DNA of 28,833 nucleotides from a virus: positions 1 through 28,833 of the IMG/VR virus record IMGVR_UViG_3300020469_000187. One strand, given 5' to 3'. A model generated the notes under the pieces. It had not been told where the DNA came from. It saw only the letters and a program-made list of their open reading frames with translations, and did no database searches. A program made the position numbers and the translations under genes. Shown here one piece after another: positions 18,409 to 26,661 of this stretch; the stretch's first letter is position 1; the number at the start of each line of letters is the position of its first letter.

Positions 18409-21400
18409 TATGCAAGTGCCATACACCTAAGTGCAGTCACTAATGGGACTACGGAAGTGTTTGTTCCTTGACCCACAATTTTCACTGCAAAGGCACTGAA
18501 TTCGGGTAAGTCGTTTGCAGTAAATTCGTATTCTTTAAAGTTTCTACCATCGTTCTCAACAGAAGTATCGGGAACACCACTAGTATTGAAATATTCAAAT
18601 CCAATATCGTCTAATGGTATGTCTTCGTCATTTTTAATTATCTTATACATGACTTTTAAATCTGTAGTAGGTGGTCTAAAGAAATCTGCAATTACTTTAA
18701 TACTTGTAGCAGGTGTTTTAAGGTTCACTTTACGTGTCACATATACCATTGCATTAGAATCCCCTTCGGGTTCATTAGAATCAATGTATGTGGTTCCTGT
18801 AGGGACATCTGAACTACTGTCAATGTCATTTAATCTGTTTGCAATACCAATACAACCAACTGTTCCCACATCAATTACTGGTGAAATATTTTGGTTAAAT
18901 GATGCAAGTTGTAGTTGACACTGAAATGATTTTGAAGAAGACATTTCACTTGTTTCATTTATCGAACTTGCAACCACACTTGGTGAACCAAAGAATGCAT
19001 TATCATTCAATGTTATAAAATTACTTGTTGTGTTTCTTATATATGAAGTTCCGTTTACATATCCTTCGGGTGAACTCATTGGAGTTGTTAAAACACTTGC
19101 AAGAATCTGAGTGTTTTTAACTGCAGTAGAAGGAATCATTGTGTGAATTGCATCAAAGTAATAGTTTCTTGTTGACACTGCAACACTTCCACCACCAACT
19201 GTATCTACTAATGCAGTATATCCTGATTTTAAATCGTATGCAGATATATCGGGTATTACTGTATATGAATCAATCCCTCTATTTGCAATTTGTGTGAATG
19301 TTGCATTCAATGACCCAACTGGAATACCACCAATTGTCTCTCCAACTGTTCCAACTTCTACTGATATATTTGTTCCTTGTCCATCAAAACTTGATATAAC
19401 AAGGGTCTCTGTTGAAAGATATCCACCGCCTGGATTGCTAATCAACACACTAGACACTGCACCACTTGAAACTACTATGTCAAATGTTGCATCAACCCCT
19501 GAAAGTGAACCTGAACTAATCGATTTATTGAGATATGTTCCGTCTGTTGGAGTCTGATTGACTGTATTACTACCTAAAGTTAAAACACTTCCAGTCTTAT
19601 CACCAGTTAAACCTGACATTACAACATTATCTTTATTACTTACTGAATCATACATTCCATGTAAGTAGTTATATACTTTAACATAATTTTGTCCACTATA
19701 TGTTTCTATTGGATTTGTTTGTAATTTTGATGAAGGTAATGCATCATTTTCAAATTTTAAGTTTGATATTTTTGAAGTATCAAATTTACAAGTTTTGATT
19801 TTGATTTTCATATCATCAGTTTGTTCTGCAGTCCATGTAGAAGCATTTTGTGATAAGAATAGTGAACCAGCGTATGGTTGACCTGCGATTGTTTGTCCTG
19901 ATGCAAGGTCTTTCTCACCCATTCTTGAAATGAACATATTGTATTCATTTGAATTTGAATATACAACTAATGCATACTCTACGTTTTCTTCTACGTATAC
20001 TGGTGAATCAAAAGTAAATGTTGTTGCAACTGACCCGTCTGAAGAAGTATTAACTGCAGAAGGGTTGTGTGTGACTGTAGAGAATGGTAATACTGTTTGG
20101 CCAGGATATCCATTAACCATAGTTCTAACTTCTACTGAAACAGGCATAGAGGCATCTTTAGTTTCAAAGAATGTATCTACTGAAGATAAGAACATACCTC
20201 CGTCTGCTTCACATAAGAATGATTGTGCAAGTGGGTCTCCCCAACCTCTGTCTAATCTTGAACCTCTTCCAAATCTCTCACCTTCAAACCTGTCTCTTGC
20301 ATCATCAATAATGATTGGAAGTTCCATTGGTGGGTCTGGCCACGATACTACTGGTGGGTCAAACACTATTGGTGACACAACTGGAATAGGTGGTAATGGG
20401 TCGGGAACCGCTGGAGTTGGGTCGGGTGCTGGTTCAGGCACTTGGTCAACTGGTGGGTCATTAACTCTCACTATATCTGCTGGTGCATCAGGTAGTGCTG
20501 GTGCTGTAGAATCGAATGGTGCAGAGTTTAAATTCTCACCCCTTCTAGACATTGACCTTGAACCTTGTAATCTTTCCATAATCACTCTACCATTTCTTGT
20601 AGAGACAACTTCAGTTTGTGAAGACTGTAATAATCCTTGTGCTTGATAAACTGCACTACCATTTGAGGCAGGATTACTTAAGTTGTATGCAGAAGATGTT
20701 ATTCTCAATTCTCTCTGTCCTGTTGGGAATTTGTGAATTGAATTGTTTGGTAATTCAAAGAATGCACGTAATCTTCCGTTTCCGTCTGTTTTACAACCTG
20801 AAGAAACTGTTGTTCCTCCGTCTTGTGAGAAACTTCCACTATGAGGTCTAACAAATTTGTTTACGTCTAGATTATCAAAATAGAAATAATGGTTTGAACC
20901 AGGCTTTAAGTTAGTTGCATCAACTTCGATTGTTCTTGCACGCATGAAAGGAACAATTGATACTGATACGACTCTATCGTTTCTTGTTTCTACGAAATCT
21001 TCTACTACACTTGTTGTCACACCTGTTCTTGTTTGAATTTCAGGTGTCTCTGTAATTTCTCTAGTAATTTCTAAACCAGCAACCCATTCACCACCTTGTG
21101 CTGGGTCTCCTGACCATGAACCATTTGAAGTTGCTTGAACTTCTGAAGACACTACACTAGGTTCTCCTGCCCATGTGGTCTGCCATGAGTTCCACACTGT
21201 TCCAAGTGCATTTGTGTTATCTGATAATACTGCATCAAAATTACCCTCTCTGTTGATTCTAACTTCGGGTAGTTGTTCTGTATCTTGCCATATATCTGTT
21301 TCGGGTGTCAACTTGACATTACCTACGAATGCAAACACATGGTATGGGTTAACATTGATTGAACGAGATGCTTTACTTTGGTCTACGTATGCAATTTCAC

Positions 21401-24400
21401 TATATGGAAGTGTTATTAAGTCTCCAGTTTTTTGATAGTTTGTTGAAGCAGCATCATTTAAAGATATATCAAAGAACTGTTGATAAGACTGAGGTCTTAA
21501 CATACCCATTTTAGTATCGATAGAACACTTATAGTCGGGGTGATTTACGTCACCAATCTTATGACCTCTAAAGTTATCTACTAAGAAACCTGACTTATAT
21601 CTGTCGAATCCGTCTGCATCTAAAATCTGTTTTGACTGAGTATCTTTCTCAAGTAATGATAGTGAAGTGATTCTTTCTAAGTTAGTGACCCTGTTGTTAA
21701 TCTTTCCGATATCTTTCATAGTATATCGTCTATGGTCTTGTGACCTTACTCTGATTTGGTTTAACTTATTAGTATAAGGTGGTATTGACAATTCAAACAT
21801 TTCGATTGCTTCGTCAATAGCTTTAGGTTTAGTTGGTGATATTGAAGGATTTCCAGTTGATACTTGGAACATTCCTGATTTATGTAAGAATATTTTATCT
21901 ATTCTACCAACATAGAATGATATATCACCCACAACACTTGAACCTGATACTGGTGTGTCTGTTGCACTTGCAAAAGTGGTTGCAATACCTGTTCTACTAC
22001 TTTCAAAAGAACGTCCAGTTGCATAGGCAAAAGGTGCGTATTTTGCACCTACACCTGATGCATCTGATAAGTCTACAACACTAGTTGCATCAGTTGGGTC
22101 TTGACTCACATTTGTTGCAAAGGTAGTAGACCCTATTATCTGACCAACTTGTGGTCTGAAATCAACTGAATCTGATAATTCAAAAGTTCCATCGGGTTCT
22201 AATCCACCTAAGTCTATTTTATTTGGTGAATAGACTGGTATATCTTTGTAAGGTATTGAGGAATATGATTCCACATCAAAGTAGTCTCCACCACCTGAAG
22301 ATTGGAAGTAATCAAATATTATTATGATTTTATTGTTTGGTGTTGGTTCACCTGGCTTTAAAACTAATTTTGATAAATCGTAAAAACCATCTCTCTGACC
22401 ATTGTCAAAGAAGTATCTGTTTGTTATGTTCGGTGAACCTGCTGTGACCGATGCAATTGTTCCTACTGCACCTGAAGTCTGACCAATAATATTTTCATTA
22501 TCTGTAAATACATTATTATTTGTGTAATAAAAATATGATACATTGGTGTCTCCACTAAAGGTGACAATGTTTGCACGTGCATCTGAAGTTTGTCCTACAA
22601 CTTCTTCATTAACAACGAAGGTTCCAGTTGTAGTTGTTGTAATAAATGAAGGTGGTAATGCATCACCACTAACTCCTTCATAAATTCCACGAATTTTGTA
22701 TGCATCAGGAACACCCAATGTAATTTCTTTATGGTCGTATGCAGTTCCATACATATATGAAGATGTTTTTGAACCTGTGACCTTCAACATTCTTCCAGCT
22801 CTTAATGTCTTATCTCTATTAACGGGGTCTGTTATTGTAATTGTATAAGATACTCTTACAACTGCAGTATCGTTATTTGCATTAATACCACTGAATGTTA
22901 TTTGTTGACCTGAACCTGAAGAAGTCACTGAATTTGAGATTGAATCGGGGTCAATTAAATCTCCTGCTGATAAACTTCCACCACCAGCAGCTTCAATCAC
23001 TGCAATTGTAAAGTTATCTTTGTTCACTGGTGCAAAGGTTCCGTTTGAACCTGAATCTACTGAGAATGAACCACCACTTAACTGAGCTGTAAATTGTCTT
23101 CGTATTTGAATTGATTCACCAGTATGTGTCTTAACCCAGTTCCTTGGCCATGCAAATATGTTTGCAGTTTGGTTTTGGTCATAAAGTGTTGCACGTAATC
23201 TAGAAACTCCACCTTGATATGCTACTGATGAAGCAACTGTAAGTGTTGCAGATATGTCACTAGCAACTGAACTAATAACTAAATCTTGACCTGAAGCAGG
23301 GTTATGAACAACGTCTCCTTCTTTAAGTTCTGTAGTAAACTTAGTTCCAAAACCAGTCATACCAGTTGTAGTATCATATATAGCAGTTCCAGTTAAATTA
23401 AATGCAGAATCTAAAACTGTATGTGCAGTAAACACTTCTCTGTTTGAGTTATTTGAATCTTGAGAAACACCTCTAACTCTATCAATATTGTATGTTCTAA
23501 CTGCAGTAATTCCATTGACTATTGTTGTTGCAGTGATACCTTCACTTACAATACCACTGGAAACTTGGAATGTTCCTACTACGTCATGTAATAATACTGA
23601 CTTACTTGGTAAATCAATCTCTGCAATAATACCTGTTGCACCTGTTGCGAGGTCTGTTAACTTATCACTAACTGCAACTTGTCCACTGGATAGTGCAGAA
23701 AATGTGACTCTAGTAAACATTTTAATATCGAATAGATATAAATTGTAAACACCTGTTGTGTGTTCGTCAATGTTTCTAATTCTAGAATATCCTATAAGAT
23801 TTCCAGTTCCTTTTACTCCTGCGACTGCTGGTGCAGTATCCCACAATTCTGTTAATTGATATGGGTCTAATGTATCTATACCACCCTCATTACCAAACTC
23901 GGGTAATGAATGAATATTTGTGACTCTTAATTTGTTCCCCAATCTTATTGGAGTGTTTGCATTATCTAATGATATTGCTGTTCTTGCTTTTTTCAGTGGA
24001 ATTGAGGTTGTTCCTATTTTATCAATTTCATATCCTTTGACATATGCTTTACCTGGCGATACTTGCATAACAAAATTACTCTCAACTCCACCATTTGTAG
24101 AAGTGTATACACCACCATTAGTTGAGTCGTCTAAGTGTTCTTTTAAAGTTGGAACGAATTGTCTTACAACGAAATCACCATTTGCATCGAAAGTTCTTCG
24201 TGCCATTGTGTGTTCTATTTCATTGTATATTGGTTTATCTACTTTGAGTTCGATTAAACCTTTATTAACTCTAACTAACTCTACGAAATCTGTATCAGTA
24301 GTTGTAGTAAGAGTATACTTACTTAAGACTAAATTGAATTTAAGTCTATCAGCACCAGCTGCATTTTCGTTTGTTGTTCCTTGTGAGTTATCTAATAAAC

Positions 24401-25121
24401 TTGAGTCTTCAGAAGAAGATATTAAATTCTCTGTGACTGTTATACCAACTCTGTATGAAGGAGCACCTGAATATTTTTCTAAAATAAGTTCTTGTGCTGG
24501 AACCTTTACAAAGAATCCTCTGATAAAGAGAACACCTTCAGAGATATTTGCAATTGAACCTCTTCCAGTTGGATTTGAACTAACTGTTAATGCATCTACT
24601 GTAAATTCATTATTGTTTGATGAATTGGCTGAAATTGCACCATTTTCGTCTACAGTGACTTCTTGTAGTTCTTCTCCTGCTGAGAAAGTAAATGAATTAC
24701 TTGAGTTGGTTCCTTGTGATTGATATCTGACAAACAATGTAAGTTTGTCGTCTGTTGTTTCTGCAGTTGATGTGACTACTTTACCAACAACACCTGTTGT
24801 TTTACCTTGTATTATTTTTCCGTGGAAAGATTCTCTATATGTTTCAACTGAAGTATCACCATTGATATTTGGATTGGAAGACTTTACTTTAACATAGTAA
24901 AGTTCCATATCAATATCAGTTTGAGCACCAGTGACGATTGACCCTTCTTCAAATATATGATTACCAAATCTTTCGATTTGATTTTGAAGGATTGATTGTG
25001 ATTGAGTTAATTCTCTTGCTTGTAGTGGTCTACTTGCACGGAATAAAACTTTTTGAAAGTTTTTACTCTCACTGTAGTCGTCATAATAGGGTGATATATT
25101 TAAATCAGTTTTCTCTGCCAT
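18408..25121 (-). CDS. Giant baseplate/tail structural protein, DUF4815-like N-terminus (2237 residues)
   Basis: The largest gene here, at 2237 residues. The N-terminus (DLNISPYYDDYSESKNFQKV, LFRASRPLQARELTQSQSIL, QNQIERFGNHIFEEGSIV) is the conserved start of DUF4815-type phage structural proteins. Further family-like stretches are GFYDLSKLVLKPG, DYFDVESYSSIPYKDIPVYS and a middle section near LNQIRVRSQDHRRYTMKDI with a helical segment. Around residues 1535-1605 is a Pro-rich linker (PEPAPDPTPAVPDPLPPIP). After it, DPLAQSFLCEADGGMFLSSV, DTFFETKD and VEVRTMVNGYPG are a module common in large marine-phage tail proteins. The C-terminus is beta-rich. In T4 order this slot holds gp9-gp10-type baseplate and fibre-attachment proteins, so it probably anchors fibres to the baseplate. 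The Shine-Dalgarno (AGAGAG) adjoins a strong hairpin. Confidence 0.85.
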   Translation of the reverse strand: MAEKTDLNISPYYDDYSESKNFQKVLFRASRPLQARELTQSQSILQNQIERFGNHIFEEGSIVTGAQTDIDMELYYVKVKSSNPNINGDTSVETYRESFHGKIIQGKTTGVVGKVVTSTAETTDDKLTLFVRYQSQGTNSSNSFTFSAGEELQEVTVDENGAISANSSNNNEFTVDALTVSSNPTGRGSIANISEGVLFIRGFFVKVPAQELILEKYSGAPSYRVGITVTENLISSSEDSSLLDNSQGTTNENAAGADRLKFNLVLSKYTLTTTTDTDFVELVRVNKGLIELKVDKPIYNEIEHTMARRTFDANGDFVVRQFVPTLKEHLDDSTNGGVYTSTNGGVESNFVMQVSPGKAYVKGYEIDKIGTTSIPLKKARTAISLDNANTPIRLGNKLRVTNIHSLPEFGNEGGIDTLDPYQLTELWDTAPAVAGVKGTGNLIGYSRIRNIDEHTTGVYNLYLFDIKMFTRVTFSALSSGQVAVSDKLTDLATGATGIIAEIDLPSKSVLLHDVVGTFQVSSGIVSEGITATTIVNGITAVRTYNIDRVRGVSQDSNNSNREVFTAHTVLDSAFNLTGTAIYDTTTGMTGFGTKFTTELKEGDVVHNPASGQDLVISSVASDISATLTVASSVAYQGGVSRLRATLYDQNQTANIFAWPRNWVKTHTGESIQIRRQFTAQLSGGSFSVDSGSNGTFAPVNKDNFTIAVIEAAGGGSLSAGDLIDPDSISNSVTSSGSGQQITFSGINANNDTAVVRVSYTITITDPVNRDKTLRAGRMLKVTGSKTSSYMYGTAYDHKEITLGVPDAYKIRGIYEGVSGDALPPSFITTTTTGTFVVNEEVVGQTSDARANIVTFSGDTNVSYFYYTNNNVFTDNENIIGQTSGAVGTIASVTAGSPNITNRYFFDNGQRDGFYDLSKLVLKPGEPTPNNKIIIIFDYFQSSGGGDYFDVESYSSIPYKDIPVYSPNKIDLGGLEPDGTFELSDSVDFRPQVGQIIGSTTFATNVSQDPTDATSVVDLSDASGVGAKYAPFAYATGRSFESSRTGIATTFASATDTPVSGSSVVGDISFYVGRIDKIFLHKSGMFQVSTGNPSISPTKPKAIDEAIEMFELSIPPYTNKLNQIRVRSQDHRRYTMKDIGKINNRVTNLERITSLSLLEKDTQSKQILDADGFDRYKSGFLVDNFRGHKIGDVNHPDYKCSIDTKMGMLRPQSYQQFFDISLNDAASTNYQKTGDLITLPYSEIAYVDQSKASRSINVNPYHVFAFVGNVKLTPETDIWQDTEQLPEVRINREGNFDAVLSDNTNALGTVWNSWQTTWAGEPSVVSSEVQATSNGSWSGDPAQGGEWVAGLEITREITETPEIQTRTGVTTSVVEDFVETRNDRVVSVSIVPFMRARTIEVDATNLKPGSNHYFYFDNLDVNKFVRPHSGSFSQDGGTTVSSGCKTDGNGRLRAFFELPNNSIHKFPTGQRELRITSSAYNLSNPASNGSAVYQAQGLLQSSQTEVVSTRNGRVIMERLQGSRSMSRRGENLNSAPFDSTAPALPDAPADIVRVNDPPVDQVPEPAPDPTPAVPDPLPPIPVVSPIVFDPPVVSWPDPPMELPIIIDDARDRFEGERFGRGSRLDRGWGDPLAQSFLCEADGGMFLSSVDTFFETKDASMPVSVEVRTMVNGYPGQTVLPFSTVTHNPSAVNTSSDGSVATTFTFDSPVYVEENVEYALVVYSNSNEYNMFISRMGEKDLASGQTIAGQPYAGSLFLSQNASTWTAEQTDDMKIKIKTCKFDTSKISNLKFENDALPSSKLQTNPIETYSGQNYVKVYNYLHGMYDSVSNKDNVVMSGLTGDKTGSVLTLGSNTVNQTPTDGTYLNKSISSGSLSGVDATFDIVVSSGAVSSVLISNPGGGYLSTETLVISSFDGQGTNISVEVGTVGETIGGIPVGSLNATFTQIANRGIDSYTVIPDISAYDLKSGYTALVDTVGGGSVAVSTRNYYFDAIHTMIPSTAVKNTQILASVLTTPMSSPEGYVNGTSYIRNTTSNFITLNDNAFFGSPSVVASSINETSEMSSSKSFQCQLQLASFNQNISPVIDVGTVGCIGIANRLNDIDSSSDVPTGTTYIDSNEPEGDSNAMVYVTRKVNLKTPATSIKVIADFFRPPTTDLKVMYKIIKNDEDIPLDDIGFEYFNTSGVPDTSVENDGRNFKEYEFTANDLPEFSAFAVKIVGQGTNTSVVPLVTALRCMALA

Positions 25122-25136
25122 TTTAACTCTCTTGTA

Positions 25137-25153
25137 GGGGACTTTGTGTCCCC
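25137..25153 (-). other. GC-rich hairpin in the gap before the giant structural gene
   Basis: A perfect 6-bp stem GGGGAC/GTCCCC encloses a 5-nt loop (TTTGT on the plus strand, ACAAA in the transcript). It follows the gp8 stop by 6 nt and lies just before the Shine-Dalgarno of the next gene. No U tract follows on the minus strand, so it is not a standard terminator. It may protect the mRNA 3' end, mark a processing site or modulate translation. Confidence 0.55.
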
Positions 25154-25159
25154 ATTAAA

Positions 25160-26620
25160 TTACATTTCGATTATCAGTTTGATATCTTCGATTTGGTCTG
25201 CAGCTCTTGTCACTGCACCTCTGTTTTCAACATACATGATTTGACCTGAATATCTTTCTACTTCGGGGAATGTTCCGTTTACTGAATTTACATTTCCTAC
25301 TGAAGAACCACCAACATAAACTGAATCAGAACTAGTGAAGTCTACATAACCACCAGCACTATTTGCAACTGGGACATGTGAAACAACTAAACCACTGATT
25401 GATACAACTCTAGAAACTGCAACACCAGTTCCATCTGCAGTTGCAGATAGTATTAGGTTGTCTACTGAAAGACCCGTCACACTTGAAAGTGTCATTTGTG
25501 AATATGCAGCTAGTGAAGTTGCAGTTGCAACTGTTGTTGTTCCTACAGTGAATGGGTCTTGTATTAATCCAATCCTTCTGAAGTCGTTGTCAATTGGGAA
25601 ATCTCCAGCACCTTCTGCAAACTCTAATCTTGCATTAACACAAACAAAGTTTCCACCAAGTTCTTGAACTGGGTCTGCACCATGTCCATAGAATGGTGAA
25701 ATAATTGGTTTTAAGATTCCACCTGAACCACCACCGATTCCTGAAATACCATCAACATTAATTGAAGCACGTTTATAACCTGACCCAACTGCTGTGATAT
25801 CTACGTGAACCACTGCACCTGATGATACGATAACACTACATGTTGCACCTGAACCATCTCCTGCTAATGGAACACTAGCATACGTTCCGTCTGTATAACC
25901 TGAACCACCTGCTGTGATTGATACGTGGTGAATACCTCCGTTTACTGCAGAGTTTTCTACGTCCCATTGTCCTGTTCCGTCATCTGTTGCAGTTGAACCA
26001 ATTGCACCACCCGAACCTGTTCCGTCTACTGAGGCAACTGCACCAATTGTTTTAACTGGTATAAAGTCGTTAGTCACGAATTTAATTGTTTCTGAGGCAG
26101 AAATAGTATACATATACTTCCATACATAACCACGACCTGAGGCAGCGTTTGAATCGGCAGTTGTTATCAAAGTAGTTGCACTTGTTCCTGTTGGTTTTAC
26201 ATCTGATACAACGACTGCACCTGATGAATCTCTTCCAGTTCTAATACACTTATACACATGGTATTCATCTGTAATTACAAAGAATCTTGAATCATATAAG
26301 TTATTACTTGTAGAAGCTGGTGAAGTATTCGTTGCACTATAATCGTGTGAATACTCATCATATGAAGTTCCTGAAGTCCAATCATGTCTTGTTAGACCAT
26401 GTGATACGTCTGATGTAGAAACCTTTTTCATTGCAATCATGTCTGCATATGAATCTATTTCCTCACCAACTGCATTCGCAGGTGCTGGTGGGTTGTTCTC
26501 ATCAGTCCAATCGAATGAACGTCCTATGAATATATAACTTGATGAGGCACTCTCACCAAAGTCTTCCTTAAATTGTTTCGCATTATGGATTCGAAACTTT
26601 TCCGTTATTATTGCTGCCAT
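25160..26620 (-). CDS. 8: Baseplate wedge protein gp8
   Basis: A 486-residue protein of the T4 gp8 family, longer than T4 gp8 (about 334). The N-terminus (AIITEKFRIHNAKQFKEDFG, then YIFIGRSFDWTDENNPP) parallels the T4 motifs IVTSKFR and IYITFGRSEPW. Later stretches follow the same order: GLTRHDW, FFVITDEYHVYKCIRT, GYVWKYMYTI and NDFIPV. The C-terminus YSGQIMYVENRGAVTRAADQ followed by IEDIKLIIEM matches the T4 ending HSGEMIYMENR...DQTEEINI. The extra length lies mainly in Gly/Ser/Thr-rich beta insertions (about residues 230-310 and 360-440). T4 gp8 is part of the baseplate wedge, where a dimer helps join wedge arms. A strong Shine-Dalgarno (TGAGGAG) and a perfect late promoter precede it. Confidence 0.92.
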   Translation of the reverse strand: MAAIITEKFRIHNAKQFKEDFGESASSSYIFIGRSFDWTDENNPPAPANAVGEEIDSYADMIAMKKVSTSDVSHGLTRHDWTSGTSYDEYSHDYSATNTSPASTSNNLYDSRFFVITDEYHVYKCIRTGRDSSGAVVVSDVKPTGTSATTLITTADSNAASGRGYVWKYMYTISASETIKFVTNDFIPVKTIGAVASVDGTGSGGAIGSTATDDGTGQWDVENSAVNGGIHHVSITAGGSGYTDGTYASVPLAGDGSGATCSVIVSSGAVVHVDITAVGSGYKRASINVDGISGIGGGSGGILKPIISPFYGHGADPVQELGGNFVCVNARLEFAEGAGDFPIDNDFRRIGLIQDPFTVGTTTVATATSLAAYSQMTLSSVTGLSVDNLILSATADGTGVAVSRVVSISGLVVSHVPVANSAGGYVDFTSSDSVYVGGSSVGNVNSVNGTFPEVERYSGQIMYVENRGAVTRAADQIEDIKLIIEM

Positions 26621-26650
26621 TTTTTTAATCTCCTCAGACTATATTAATAC

Positions 26651-26658
26651 TATTTATA
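26651..26658 (-). promoter_or_regulatory. T4-type late promoter for gp8 and the downstream baseplate/fibre genes
   Basis: The minus strand reads TATAAATA, a perfect octamer, 30 nt before the gp8 ATG and immediately past the stop of the preceding gene. No terminator is visible until well past the 541-residue repeat gene, so one transcript could cover gp8, the giant protein, the small coiled-coil gene, the 399-residue fibre and the repeat gene. Confidence 0.75.
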
Positions 26659-26661
26659 ACA

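Noticed and set aside
18408-18426. Upstream ATG giving a 75-residue version of the small coiled-coil protein
   Set aside because: It would overlap the preceding gene by 19 nt and add MYGTCI; the TAATG coupled start at 18408 fits the conserved beginning better.
23920-24723. Plus-strand open frame of 267 codons inside the giant gene
   Set aside because: It lies wholly opposite the well-supported 2237-residue gene, has no recognisable protein features, and all other genes are on the minus strand. The same applies to the plus-strand frames at 19930-20646, 28181-28681 and 13702-14082.
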